From assembly GCA_035295745.1 (NCBI GenBank), contig DATGIL010000078.1, positions 13,794-77,793 of the forward strand: a DNA stretch of 64,000 nt. The letters run 5' to 3'. Made by a program: the position numbers and the translations under genes. How positions within the stretch are numbered: position 1 is the stretch's first letter; each line of letters opens with the position of its first letter. The stretch is from JAIQFL01 sp035295745 (GTDB taxonomy: Bacteria > Acidobacteriota > Terriglobia > Bryobacterales > Bryobacteraceae). Below the pieces are notes generated by a model, which worked only from the letters and a program-made list of their open reading frames with translations, did no database searches and was not told the DNA's origin. Of the stretch, positions 26,995 to 35,768 are shown piece after piece.

Positions 26995-27681
26995 ATGAGA
27001 AACACAATCCTGTACTGCTTGGGCGCCGCAGTAATCCTGCTGCTGGTGCGCGATATCAACCTGATCGCCGGTTTTCCGGAGGAAAAGTCCCAAGGCGCCA
27101 TCTTCAAGATCATCTTCTTTCACGTGCCCTTGGCGATCACTGCCATGCTCTGCTCCATGGTGTCGCTGGTGGCCAGCGTGATGTTTCTAAAAACCAAGAA
27201 CTTCCGGTATGACGCTCTGGCTGTGGCGATCACCGAGGTCGGTTTGGCCTTCCTGCTGGGCAACCTGGTGACCGGCTCGATCTGGGCCAGAGTCATCTGG
27301 GGTGTCTGGTGGGTTTGGGACGTGCGGTTGACGTCGGCTCTGGTCTGCTGGCTTCTATACGCCGGCTATCTGATGCTGCGGCGTGCCATCGAAGAGCCCA
27401 CGCAGCGGGCTACCTTCGCTGCGGCGTTTTCGATTTTCGCATTCATCGACTGGCCCATCGTTTACCTGTCCATCCGCCTGTTTCGCACGCAGCACCCCGG
27501 ACCAGTGTTCCTCAGCAGCCAGGGTAGCTTTCCCCACGACTGGACGATGGCGATCTTTGGGCCTTTTGGGGTTCTGATGGCGATGATGATGCTCGCCACG
27601 GTGATGACGTTCGTCCGCCTGGGCCAGGAAGATTCGAAGCGCGAACTCGATTCTCTGCGCCGCATGGCGCACGCAATGTGA
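26995..27681 (+). CDS. ccmC: Heme exporter protein CcmC
   Basis: 228 residues; the ATG at 26995 is preceded by GGGAGGA, while the frame extends upstream from inside ccmB. A six-helix heme-handling protein with the tryptophan-rich motif WGVWWVWDVRLTSALVCWLL and flanking histidines (FFHVPLAITAML before it and the later RTQHPG). CcmC loads heme onto CcmE in the periplasm. Confidence 0.93.
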   Translation: MRNTILYCLGAAVILLLVRDINLIAGFPEEKSQGAIFKIIFFHVPLAITAMLCSMVSLVASVMFLKTKNFRYDALAVAITEVGLAFLLGNLVTGSIWARVIWGVWWVWDVRLTSALVCWLLYAGYLMLRRAIEEPTQRATFAAAFSIFAFIDWPIVYLSIRLFRTQHPGPVFLSSQGSFPHDWTMAIFGPFGVLMAMMMLATVMTFVRLGQEDSKRELDSLRRMAHAM

Positions 27682-27691
27682 TGGAGATTCT

Positions 27692-27913
27692 ATGACTTTC
27701 CTTTCGAACACCCTGCTGCTGGCGCAAGTATCCGCCGAGGATGTGGCCCGCGAGATCGCGCGCCTGCAGCGCAATTACGCGTTTCTGAGCTACGGCCTCT
27801 GCGCAGCCTGGATCATCCTGGTTGGTTATGTGTTGATGATGGTGGGGCGCGAGCGCTCCTTGAAGCGCGAGATCGCGAATCTTAAGGCGATGTTGGAAGA
27901 GAAGCACAAATAG
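27692..27913 (+). CDS. ccmD: CcmD-like small membrane protein
   Basis: 73 residues: a short N-terminal segment, one transmembrane helix (YGLCAAWIILVGYVLMMV) and a charged tail predicted as coiled coil (RERSLKREIANLKAMLEEKH). Size, topology and position right after ccmC match CcmD, which stabilises the CcmABC-CcmE complex. Sequence identity to characterised CcmD proteins is expected to be low, so the name rests mainly on context. Confidence 0.7.
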   Translation: MTFLSNTLLLAQVSAEDVAREIARLQRNYAFLSYGLCAAWIILVGYVLMMVGRERSLKREIANLKAMLEEKHK

Positions 27914-27949
27914 CGGCCACTGTAGGCGCAATCGCGGAACGGGAAAGAG

Positions 27950-28014
27950 ATCGCCGAGCCTTTCTGAGTGGACCCAGGTTCCTTCGTGACACCACCACTC
28001 GGAAGGCTCGGCGA
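27950..28014. terminator. Long hairpin between convergent genes (bidirectional terminator)
   Basis: The left arm (27950-27971, beginning ATCGCCGAGCC) and right arm (27995-28014, ending GGCTCGGCGAT) pair over about 20 bp with one indel and one mismatch, around a roughly 23-nt loop. It lies between ccmD (+) and the convergent gene ending at 28038 (-). There is no long T run, but the position and length fit a transcription barrier for both directions. Confidence 0.6.
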
Positions 28015-28037
28015 TAATTGCAATTCTGTGCCAAATA

Positions 28038-29582
28038 CTACTTGGGATTACCGAACGTAATGTTCGACTCCCCGGTGTACTTGTGGTAGTTCCGGAAATC
28101 GATCGTATTCCGGCTGCAATAGTTTGATCCGCGTTGGCAGCTCAACGTCTCCGCATGCACCGGAAGCAGATACTGCTTGGCATCTCCCAACCGCGTGTAC
28201 TGATAATCCACCGCCGATTCCACGTGGTCAATCGGGAACGAGTCGGGGAAGCCCACCGCTTCCATCTCGATGCGCAGTACCCGCGCCGTGGCCGGATCGA
28301 TCCAAACCGAGCCCCGGTACGCCGGCAGATACGACTGGGACTCCATGTGAATCTGCCAACTCGACCTCTCCTTGGATACCTCGAAATCGTACATCTTGGC
28401 GTTAATTCCGCCCGCGCGCGAATCGCGGCGATAATGCCAGTGGGCGTCCGTCCCCGGCGAGAACAGGTTGATGAGCACCGTCCCAAATTCGCCAGTCGAC
28501 CACGCCCCGCCAGTCTCTTCCATGCTCTTCTTCGAACGGCCGTTCACTTGAATGTCCTTATACGCTTCCACGCCGTTCTCGTAAACCAGGTTGGCGGTCA
28601 CCACATCCAGCGGCTGCCAACTCGCCGGTTTGCTGTCGCTCTGGAAACGCGCCATCATCTCCTGGCAGACGTAACTGGGGAGCTGCTCCGTAAAATCCAA
28701 GGCTGCGTCCGCCGCCTTGCGAATCAGGGCGTCCTCCTGCCGGACCACGACGGGAGCCGGATCTTCATCTCCCACGCGCCGGATCGAAGGTGCGGTGGGG
28801 GTCAACGTCTCCGGAGGTGTCGAACGTGGACTCTCGATCACCGGATTGTTGGCGGCGGTCGTGCTCGGAGGCGGATCCGTCGCACGCTCCCGCTTCGGGT
28901 CGGCTGGAGCGCCCCGCTTCAACGTCGGGGGGCCGGGGTCGTCGTCGGCATGCCGTGCCGGAGGCGGCGCCTTCTCGGTAGCTGATTCGAGTGGGGCCGT
29001 CGCACGATCTGCAGGAGCGGCAGTCCCCGCAGGTGGAGTACCGCCCTTTTCCGGAGCATCCTTCCAGGTGTCGACCACGCCGTCATTCTTGTCGCTTTTG
29101 GCGGTCTCGGGGCCATTGACGCCCCGTTCCCAGTAGACGTTCACAGCCGTCATAGTGTGATCCAGCGCTTCGGGACCCTCGATCGACAATTGGTCGCCGA
29201 CAGCGAACTTCGGGTTCTTCACCTCGTCGCCGTTCTTAAAGAATTTGGTCTTGTCCGTACGCTTGAAATCCAGGATGCGGTCGTCGTTGAGCTGAAGGGA
29301 GATGAGCTTTGCATCCATCTGCTTCAACTTGCCGCGGAAATTCGGCATCGGCTGCCCCGCCGTGTTGGTATTCGGCGCGGGCGTCTTCTTCGAACGCGTG
29401 GGAATCGGGATTCCGCCGCCACCCGGGTACGGTTGGCCGCCTGGATATCCGCCGCCCGGAGGATATCCTCCACCGGGGTAACCGCCGGGAGGGTAGCCGC
29501 CGGGCGGGTAAACCTGCGCGGAGGCGAAGCCAGAGGTAAGCAACAAAAGGGCGCAAAGCCCTAGGCCGGCTCGATACACCAT
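28038..29582 (-). CDS. Secreted protein with Gly/Pro/Tyr-rich repeats and LolA-like C-terminal part
   Basis: About 514 residues from ATG 29582 (an upstream ATG at 29612 is also possible). A signal peptide (MVYRAGLGLCALLLLTSGFA) is followed by YPPGGYPPGG-type repeats. Then come a small beta domain (KLISLQLNDDRILDFKRTDK), a long Pro/Ala-rich linker, and a C-terminal domain of about 230 residues (YVCQEMMARFQSDSKPASWQ, SVWIDPATARVLRIEMEAVG) that looks like the lipoprotein-sorting fold common in acidobacterial secreted proteins. No assigned function. Confidence 0.7.
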   Translation of the reverse strand: MVYRAGLGLCALLLLTSGFASAQVYPPGGYPPGGYPGGGYPPGGGYPGGQPYPGGGGIPIPTRSKKTPAPNTNTAGQPMPNFRGKLKQMDAKLISLQLNDDRILDFKRTDKTKFFKNGDEVKNPKFAVGDQLSIEGPEALDHTMTAVNVYWERGVNGPETAKSDKNDGVVDTWKDAPEKGGTPPAGTAAPADRATAPLESATEKAPPPARHADDDPGPPTLKRGAPADPKRERATDPPPSTTAANNPVIESPRSTPPETLTPTAPSIRRVGDEDPAPVVVRQEDALIRKAADAALDFTEQLPSYVCQEMMARFQSDSKPASWQPLDVVTANLVYENGVEAYKDIQVNGRSKKSMEETGGAWSTGEFGTVLINLFSPGTDAHWHYRRDSRAGGINAKMYDFEVSKERSSWQIHMESQSYLPAYRGSVWIDPATARVLRIEMEAVGFPDSFPIDHVESAVDYQYTRLGDAKQYLLPVHAETLSCQRGSNYCSRNTIDFRNYHKYTGESNITFGNPK

Positions 29583-29718
29583 GACATGAGGTAGATGCTT
29601 TGGACCGCCCATAGGTTACTAGATATTAATGATACGGGTCTGGGTTAACACACGATCACTGAAACAACACTGATCGCCATGTTATTCTGATCGACGTCAA
29701 CCTGAGAGTGGAGACCCT

Positions 29719-30555
29719 GTGAGAGCGCGCTGCCTGCTCCTAGTCGATTCCGATCCCGCCGTCCACGAATCGCTGCATGATCTGTTACATCGCGATGACC
29801 GGACTATTCAGGATGCTTACGATGGCAACGAAGCGCTTTCTCGCCTGAAAAGCGCGCATTTCGACCTGGTTGTGGCCGGCAACGGTACCAACGGCTTCGA
29901 TGGTCTGAAACTGCTCCGCCGCGTCCGCGCCATGCGTCCCGATGCCAAGGTGATTGTCACCGGTGAGTTGGATCGGAAACGAGTGGTGGGAGCCATCCGC
30001 AATCGCGCCTACAGCTACTTCCACAAGCCTTTGCCCGATACGCCGCTTTCGGAAATGGTGCAGATGGCCTTGGACGACTCTTCCTGGAAGGACGATATTC
30101 GCGTTCTCTCCGCCCGTCCGGAATGGATCACCCTGGAAATCCGGTGCAAATTGGATGCGGCTGATCGCACTACCCATTTTCTGCGCGAAATTGAGGCCGA
30201 CCTGGCTTCCCAAGTCCGCGAAGACATCGCCTCGGCATTTCGTGAGTTACTGATGAATGCGATCGAGCACGGCGGCAAGTCCGATCCGCGCAAACGGGTA
30301 CGGGTTTCGCTGATTCGCACGGCGCGTTCCGTGATCGTCCACATCCACGACCCCGGCACCGGCTTCTCGCTCGATTTTCTGCCTCACGCCGCGATTTCCA
30401 ATCCCGCAGACTCGCCCACCAAACACGTCGAAGTCCGCGCCGAACAGGGACAGAGACCTGGCGGATTCGGCATCCTGATGACGCGTCAGATGGCCGACGA
30501 ACTCATTTATAATGAGCGCGGTAATGCCGTGTTGTTTATAAAATACTTGAAGTAA
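29719..30555 (+). CDS. Pseudo-receiver fused to a HATPase (RsbW/anti-sigma kinase-like) domain
   Basis: 278 residues from GTG 29719. The N-terminal 120 residues follow the receiver fold (CLLLVDSDPAVHESL, KVIVTGELD, YSYFHKPLPD), with the acidic pocket and conserved Lys retained. However, the strand that should end in the phosphorylated Asp reads FDLVVAGNGTNGFDG, with Gly at that position. The C-terminal part is a GHKL ATPase of the serine/threonine-kinase type: N box FRELLMNAIEHGG, G1 DPGTGF and G2 GGFGI. It probably responds without phosphorylation and acts in a partner-switching pathway; the partner is not adjacent. Confidence 0.8.
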   Translation: MRARCLLLVDSDPAVHESLHDLLHRDDRTIQDAYDGNEALSRLKSAHFDLVVAGNGTNGFDGLKLLRRVRAMRPDAKVIVTGELDRKRVVGAIRNRAYSYFHKPLPDTPLSEMVQMALDDSSWKDDIRVLSARPEWITLEIRCKLDAADRTTHFLREIEADLASQVREDIASAFRELLMNAIEHGGKSDPRKRVRVSLIRTARSVIVHIHDPGTGFSLDFLPHAAISNPADSPTKHVEVRAEQGQRPGGFGILMTRQMADELIYNERGNAVLFIKYLK

Positions 30556-30570
30556 TGCCGCTCTTCGGCT

Positions 30571-31905
30571 TTAATCCACTACTTCAACGTGTGTCGTAAT
30601 TTCTTCCCGCGGAATCAATGCCGACCAGTAGGCCACAATCTCTCGCACCGGGGGGCGCCCCTCGCCGAATCCGGTTGCGCCCGGCGGGCCATTCAGCACC
30701 AGCGGAATGAGCTCTCGTGTGAATCGGTCTACTGCTTTCCGATCGGCGCCGCGCACCCCGATCCTTACCTGCACCTCGGGCGGGTCGGGGTTCGGAGGCG
30801 CCGCCGCGCCGTGGCAAGCGTTAACCCCGAAAAACTCCGTGTAAATCTCGTCGAAAGCCAGCCCGAGTGACTCCAATCGCTCGCGCACGATCCGATCCGC
30901 GGCACACGCCTTTTCGAGCGCCTGTGGCCAGGAGTACACCAAGGTTCCGATCGCCTTCCATCCCGCCGAATAACTGATCGAGAGCTTCAAGGTCGGCGGC
31001 CTGGGACCCCCGCGAATTCCTGTCACGCGCACGCGGTCCGGCCCACTGTCCTCTATGCGAATGGACGTGAAATCCGCGATGCAGTCCGGCGTGATGTACC
31101 GGGTCGGGTCGCCCAATTCGTAGAGTAGTTGCTCTTTGATGACGTGGGAGTTTACCCGCCCGCCCGCCACCGGATGCTTGGTGACCGAAAAATTTCCGTC
31201 CGAATCGGCCTCCACAATCGGATAGCCAATGTCGGCGAAATTGGGGATACTCTGCCAATCCACCTGGCAGTTTCCACCGGTCGACTGCGCGCCGCATTCG
31301 ATGATGTGTCCGGCAATCGTGCCCGCGGCGAGCTTGTGATACTCATCAGGCTTCCAGCCGTATCGTTGAATCATCGGCGCCAGAGTCAGCGCTGTGTCCG
31401 TCGACCGTCCTGCGATTACCACGTCCGCACCAGTCGCCAATGCTTCCGCGAGCGGAAACGCTCCGATGTACGCATTTGCGCTCAGGATCTGGCCGCGAAT
31501 CGTCGAGATCGGCTCGCCGGTATCCATATCGCGCATCTCGTAGCCCTTCTCCAGGAACTCGTCGAGCCGGGGAAACACGTCGTCGCCCGTGACCACCGCC
31601 ACCTTCAAACCGGGAGCCAGCCGCACCACCTCACGTGCGCAGGCCAGTGGGTTGACGCCGCCCGCGTTGGCCACCACCTTCACCTCGCGCTCGCGAATTC
31701 TCTTCGCGATGCGCGCAATCAGCGGCGGAAAGTCGCGCGCATAACCCAGATTCGGGTCGGCCTGGCGCTGCTTCTGCAGAATCGACATCGTAATCTCGGC
31801 CAGGTAATCGAGCGCCAGATAATCGATTGGTCCCTGCTCCACCAGGCGTACTGGCGCTTCCAGCCAATCGCCCCAAAAACCCTGCCCGTTCGCGATTCGA
31901 ATCAT
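30571..31905 (-). CDS. AtuA-like (DUF1446) protein
   Basis: 444 residues covering the whole family domain: MIRIANGQGFWGDWLEAPVR, then VKVVANAGGVNPLACAREVV, GADVVIAGRSTDTALTLAPM and AAGTIAGHIIECGAQSTGGN. AtuA of Pseudomonas belongs to acyclic terpene (citronellol) breakdown, but many family members lie outside that pathway and the reaction is not established. No other terpene genes are nearby, so the function here is open. It lies immediately downstream of the glycoside hydrolase gene in the same direction (gap 3 bases). Confidence 0.85.
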   Translation of the reverse strand: MIRIANGQGFWGDWLEAPVRLVEQGPIDYLALDYLAEITMSILQKQRQADPNLGYARDFPPLIARIAKRIREREVKVVANAGGVNPLACAREVVRLAPGLKVAVVTGDDVFPRLDEFLEKGYEMRDMDTGEPISTIRGQILSANAYIGAFPLAEALATGADVVIAGRSTDTALTLAPMIQRYGWKPDEYHKLAAGTIAGHIIECGAQSTGGNCQVDWQSIPNFADIGYPIVEADSDGNFSVTKHPVAGGRVNSHVIKEQLLYELGDPTRYITPDCIADFTSIRIEDSGPDRVRVTGIRGGPRPPTLKLSISYSAGWKAIGTLVYSWPQALEKACAADRIVRERLESLGLAFDEIYTEFFGVNACHGAAAPPNPDPPEVQVRIGVRGADRKAVDRFTRELIPLVLNGPPGATGFGEGRPPVREIVAYWSALIPREEITTHVEVVD

Positions 31906-31908
31906 GAG

Positions 31909-33495
31909 CTACAGCTTACCCGATGTGCGCGCCAATTCCGATGACCTCGCGATTTCTTTACCATCCGCCAACACGCGCAGCCCCTTTCCTTTTGCAAATC
32001 GCGAGCCGTTCTTATCCCAGATCACCGTCAGCACGCGCCCGTGGTAAGGCACCTGATCCAGGCAGAACCAGTCCCACGTGGCCGCCGGAAGCAGAGGATT
32101 CATCTCCACCCGATCGTCTGCGCGGGGCCGCAATCCCACCAACCCGGTGATCACCAGGTCGGCATATCCCGAGTGATTGTAGTGATCTCCCCGCCCGTAG
32201 AAGGTCTTCTTGCGGATCTTCATCGCCCGCGCCAGCCATTCGCCGGTGAGAGGATTCAGGTCCTCATCGATCCACGGAACTGCGCGCCCGTCTTCCCGAC
32301 GCAAGTGCTGGCTTCGTGTGTAGATCTGAAACGTCTGGTACCACGAATCCTTTCCCACCGACTTTTGATGGTCGCCGCTGAGCAGATTGGCCAGCGCGCG
32401 GAGAGTAATGGTGGTAGCGAACGGCCAACTCGGACCATTCCACTGGCAGTCGTCCCCCTCGTACGGAATCTGGAACCCCGAATTGCGGCGCTCCGCGGTA
32501 GTTGGACCGTAGGGCGCGAAGAAACCTTGCGGATCCATCAACTGCGTCCAGGACGTCTCAAAGCTGCCACGCTCGTCCGGCAACTCGAAATACCACGGCG
32601 TGAAACCGATCAGCTCGCGCACCGGCGCGAATTCGCCCGACTCCGTGCGGGTCTCGAAGAACTGCGCGTCCCTGTTCCACAAGCGACGCTGCACCATATC
32701 CTTCAACTGCGCAGCCTTGTCCAGGAACCCATGTGCCAGAGGCCCCTTGCCGGCCAGCTCGGCAATCGCCGCGATCGCCTTAGCGTTGCCGTACATGTAG
32801 CTATTGATGCTCGGGCGAATATTCTTCACCTTGCGCCCGCCGCTCACCGAGCTTTCCATGCCATCGGAGACATCGCGCTGCCAAAACAGGCCGCTCTCCG
32901 TCAGCCGTTCCTTCTCCCACGCGGAGTAGTCCAGAAGTAGCGGCGCCAGGTACCGGGTCAGCGCATCGCGATCGCCATCGGTCAGCCAGCGGTCATAGAG
33001 CGACGCTGCGGCCCACCCGCTGAACTGGTGAAAATTCTTGCGCGGCCCGCCATCCTCTCCCGTCGTCAGCCAGAATCGTGTGTCCTCTTCGATGTATCGC
33101 CGGTCGTGCAGCCAGCGCCCTTCCGCTACATGATGTCCATACGCGCAGCTCAGCGCGTTGTACTCGGCGGCGTGTTTCACGGGCTTCAGAAACTCGGTGA
33201 CGATGATGCCTTCGGGTGTCTGCTTGAGGTGCTTGCGCCAGGTCCACCAGCGGAAATAGTAGATCTGCTCGACTTCGCGATCGGGACACGAGAACAGCGG
33301 AACGTATCGCTTCATCCACTCCCACGCCTGTGCATCGGGAACCAGATTGACGACCTCTTCGGGGTAGAGTCCGTTGAAGGTCTCTACGTGATGCCGAAAC
33401 GATTCGGGATCGAGCACCGCCGGCCGCCGCGATTCGCCGCAAGCTGGCCACGCCAGCGAAGCAGCCGACATCCGCAGGAATGTCTTCCGCGTCAT
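31909..33495 (-). CDS. Exported (alpha/alpha)6 glycoside hydrolase, MGH1/GH63-like
   Basis: 528 residues from ATG 33495; this ATG overlaps the stop of the upstream gene (ATGA). The N-terminus MTRKTFLRMSAASLAWPACG combines a Tat-like RK motif with a lipobox-like Cys. The body resembles the six-hairpin barrel of mannosylglycerate hydrolase/GH63 enzymes: FRWWTWRKHLKQTPEGIIVT, FWQRDVSDGMESSVSGGRKV, EGDDCQWNGPSWPFATTITL and GDHYNHSGYADLVITGLVGL. Acidic residues in DVSDGME and near the C-terminus are catalytic candidates. The substrate is probably a plant- or microbe-derived glycan; this is inferred. Confidence 0.8.
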   Translation of the reverse strand: MTRKTFLRMSAASLAWPACGESRRPAVLDPESFRHHVETFNGLYPEEVVNLVPDAQAWEWMKRYVPLFSCPDREVEQIYYFRWWTWRKHLKQTPEGIIVTEFLKPVKHAAEYNALSCAYGHHVAEGRWLHDRRYIEEDTRFWLTTGEDGGPRKNFHQFSGWAAASLYDRWLTDGDRDALTRYLAPLLLDYSAWEKERLTESGLFWQRDVSDGMESSVSGGRKVKNIRPSINSYMYGNAKAIAAIAELAGKGPLAHGFLDKAAQLKDMVQRRLWNRDAQFFETRTESGEFAPVRELIGFTPWYFELPDERGSFETSWTQLMDPQGFFAPYGPTTAERRNSGFQIPYEGDDCQWNGPSWPFATTITLRALANLLSGDHQKSVGKDSWYQTFQIYTRSQHLRREDGRAVPWIDEDLNPLTGEWLARAMKIRKKTFYGRGDHYNHSGYADLVITGLVGLRPRADDRVEMNPLLPAATWDWFCLDQVPYHGRVLTVIWDKNGSRFAKGKGLRVLADGKEIARSSELARTSGKL

Positions 33496-34976
33496 GGCAC
33501 GACTTTCTGAAAGCGCACCGCCTGGAAAGGCTTGCCCGGTAGCTTCAGGTTGACCTTGCCGCTGAAGGTTCCAGGGATCGGCGTGATGGTCATCTCCCAC
33601 GGGTCAATCAGCTCGGCCCGATATCGCGCGCTCGGAGCCAGATCGAATTCGTATTCCGCCGGCTGATTCACGTCGAAGTAGAACAGATAGTAGCGGCCCT
33701 CCTGACCAGCTCCCAGATAGTAGGTCGAGACGTTATTCAGTCCCTCCGCGGGCCCCTCTTCCACAATCTTGCGCAGAAACGCGATCCGCTTCGCACTCTC
33801 GCCATGCAGCACCCCACCCTTCGACCACCACAGGATGTCGTTGGGATCCAGGTAGGTCTCACCGTGACCCACGTAAGCGCCCGAGACCGTGCCCACCCAG
33901 AAGCGCCGCACCAGTTCCTGTGCGGAGATGTTGCCCCATCGCTTCGGGATGTTGCCCTCGTACTTGCATTCGTCGAAGATCACCGGCTTGCGCCACGCGG
34001 CCACATAATCACGAGCCTTCTCCAGGTCCGAGCCCTGGATGCTCACATGCGTCACCCACGGCTTCGAGTGGTCGTACATGGTCACGCTATGGTGAATCGA
34101 TCGCAGGTGCTGATACGGGTCGCTCTCCACGACGATGCGGAAGAAGCGGTCCCAATCAGCCATGGTCTTGGTCTTAACCAAGTCATATTCATTTGCCAGA
34201 GACCACCACACATTGCGGTAGGCTGCCAGCCGCGCGACCACATACCGCAGGTAGCGGTCGTTCGCCTCGGCCGGCATCGAGGCGAAGCCCCAGCGGTCGT
34301 AAGGGTGAAACAGAATGAGATCCGCTTCGATGCCGAGCGATTCCAGATCACGAACGCGCTTCTCCAGATGTTGGAAAAATTGCGGATTGAAGCGCGTCAG
34401 ATCGTTCGCGCCGCGGGCATCGCGTTCGAAGGGATAGTAGACCGGTTCGTTGGCGTTGTACTGGTAGCTCTTCGGAAAGACGCACATTCGCATCTTGTTA
34501 AACGGCGCGGTCCGCAGGGTTGCGAGCGTCTGCTCCTCCAGGCGATCGCCCTGATGGGTCCATGCATAGCAGGTTGTGCCGATCGGCGTGTAGGGAGTCC
34601 CGTCTTCGTATCCAAAGTGCGTTGCGTACCGCACTCGCACCGGACCGTGATTGCCTGCCGAGGGCGCGCTGACCGTGAACGTCCCGCTTTTTGCGTTGAG
34701 CGCCGCCGCATTGCTCGACGTCGTGTAGCTCCAAGTGCCCGTTTCATCCGGCATGAAGCGGATTCGAAAGGTGCCGCCGCCGTCGTAGAAGCCGTCCACG
34801 GCGACCACGCGGTTTTGATACCGGAATTGCGCGCCGAGCTGGACGTCGAGGAACGGATTCCCTTCCGATGGTCCTGCGAGCGCGATCTCGTAGACGCCCC
34901 ACCGCTCTACTGTGGGTGTGGTCTGTGCCCAAACAGGTAACGAGAGAAGGCCCGCAAGCGCCAGCACGATCCTCAT
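33492..34976 (-). CDS. Secreted DUF5060/DUF4038 glycoside hydrolase (GH140-like)
   Basis: 494 residues with signal peptide (MRIVLALAGLLSLPVWA). A DUF5060 beta domain (residues 25-110; VERWGVYEIALAGPSEGNPF) leads into a DUF4038 TIM barrel with TPIGTTCYAWTHQG, MRMCVFPKSYQYN, the acid residue in WWSLANEYDL, and KPVIFDECKYEG. A C-terminal beta sandwich (YYLFYFDVNQPAEYEFDLAP) ends the protein. The nearest characterised group is apiosidase-like GH140, but the exact substrate is uncertain. Coupled by ATGA to the next hydrolase, so the two probably work on the same carbohydrate. Confidence 0.82.
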   Translation of the reverse strand: MRIVLALAGLLSLPVWAQTTPTVERWGVYEIALAGPSEGNPFLDVQLGAQFRYQNRVVAVDGFYDGGGTFRIRFMPDETGTWSYTTSSNAAALNAKSGTFTVSAPSAGNHGPVRVRYATHFGYEDGTPYTPIGTTCYAWTHQGDRLEEQTLATLRTAPFNKMRMCVFPKSYQYNANEPVYYPFERDARGANDLTRFNPQFFQHLEKRVRDLESLGIEADLILFHPYDRWGFASMPAEANDRYLRYVVARLAAYRNVWWSLANEYDLVKTKTMADWDRFFRIVVESDPYQHLRSIHHSVTMYDHSKPWVTHVSIQGSDLEKARDYVAAWRKPVIFDECKYEGNIPKRWGNISAQELVRRFWVGTVSGAYVGHGETYLDPNDILWWSKGGVLHGESAKRIAFLRKIVEEGPAEGLNNVSTYYLGAGQEGRYYLFYFDVNQPAEYEFDLAPSARYRAELIDPWEMTITPIPGTFSGKVNLKLPGKPFQAVRFQKVVP

Positions 34977-35107
34977 GGTTCAATAGTAGACCCGAAGGGA
35001 CGTGCGCAAGCACTCCGGCTTGCGTATCGCAATGCTACCGATGGTTGATTCTGTTCGCGCGCGCTGCGACCCTGAGCATGTTTCGACGCCCATCCGCCAG
35101 CACGATT

Positions 35108-35761
35108 TCATTCCTGTCGCCTTCCACCTACGGCAACCGGAAGCCTCCAGCCATACCGCATCGCCAAAAAGCGGAGCGCAAAGCAGAGCAGCGCGCCAAC
35201 CGTCATAGCCGCGGAGGGCGACACATGAAGCATCTGTCCGGTCACCACGACGGCAGCGCCAGCCAGGGCAGCAAGGGCGTAGAAGTCCGCGCGTAAAACC
35301 ACCGGAACCTCGGCGATCAGGATGTCACGCATCATGCCGCCGCCAATTCCTGTCAGCATTCCGAGCAGCGCCGCCGCGACCGGACCAAGGTGATAGGCCA
35401 GAGCTTTGGTCGCGCCCGAAACCGCGAAAAGCGCGAGACCGGCAGCGTCGAAGATCAGGACGGAGCCGCTCAAACGGTCAATAAACGGATAACAATAGAA
35501 CGTCAGCAGCCCCGCAGCCAGTGAAACAGCGACATATCGCCAATCGCTGAGTGCCGCGACCGGCGTCGCACCAATCATTACGTCGCGTGCGATTCCGCCG
35601 GCATTAGCCGCCGCGAACGACAACACCAGCACGCCAAAGATATCAAGCCTGTGCTTGACTCCGGCCACGCCCCCGCTGAGCGCGAAAACGAAGGTGCCGC
35701 CGAGGTCGAGGACGGCGTGAAACATGTCCATCCGTATCGCGAATTGAAAAGGCTCTGCCAT
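35108..35761 (-). CDS. TRIC-type (UPF0126/YadS-like) membrane channel protein
   Basis: 217 residues from ATG 35761, seven bases after the stop of the M20 gene. Two homologous three-helix halves with the glycine signatures LDLGGTFVFALSGGVAGVKH, AANAGGIARDVMIGATP and LTGIGGGMMRDILIAEVPVV, plus a seventh helix. The family includes bacterial homologues of trimeric intracellular cation channels. Ion selectivity and physiological role are not known for this copy. Confidence 0.88.
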   Translation of the reverse strand: MAEPFQFAIRMDMFHAVLDLGGTFVFALSGGVAGVKHRLDIFGVLVLSFAAANAGGIARDVMIGATPVAALSDWRYVAVSLAAGLLTFYCYPFIDRLSGSVLIFDAAGLALFAVSGATKALAYHLGPVAAALLGMLTGIGGGMMRDILIAEVPVVLRADFYALAALAGAAVVVTGQMLHVSPSAAMTVGALLCFALRFLAMRYGWRLPVAVGGRRQE

Positions 35762-35768
35762 CCGCCGC

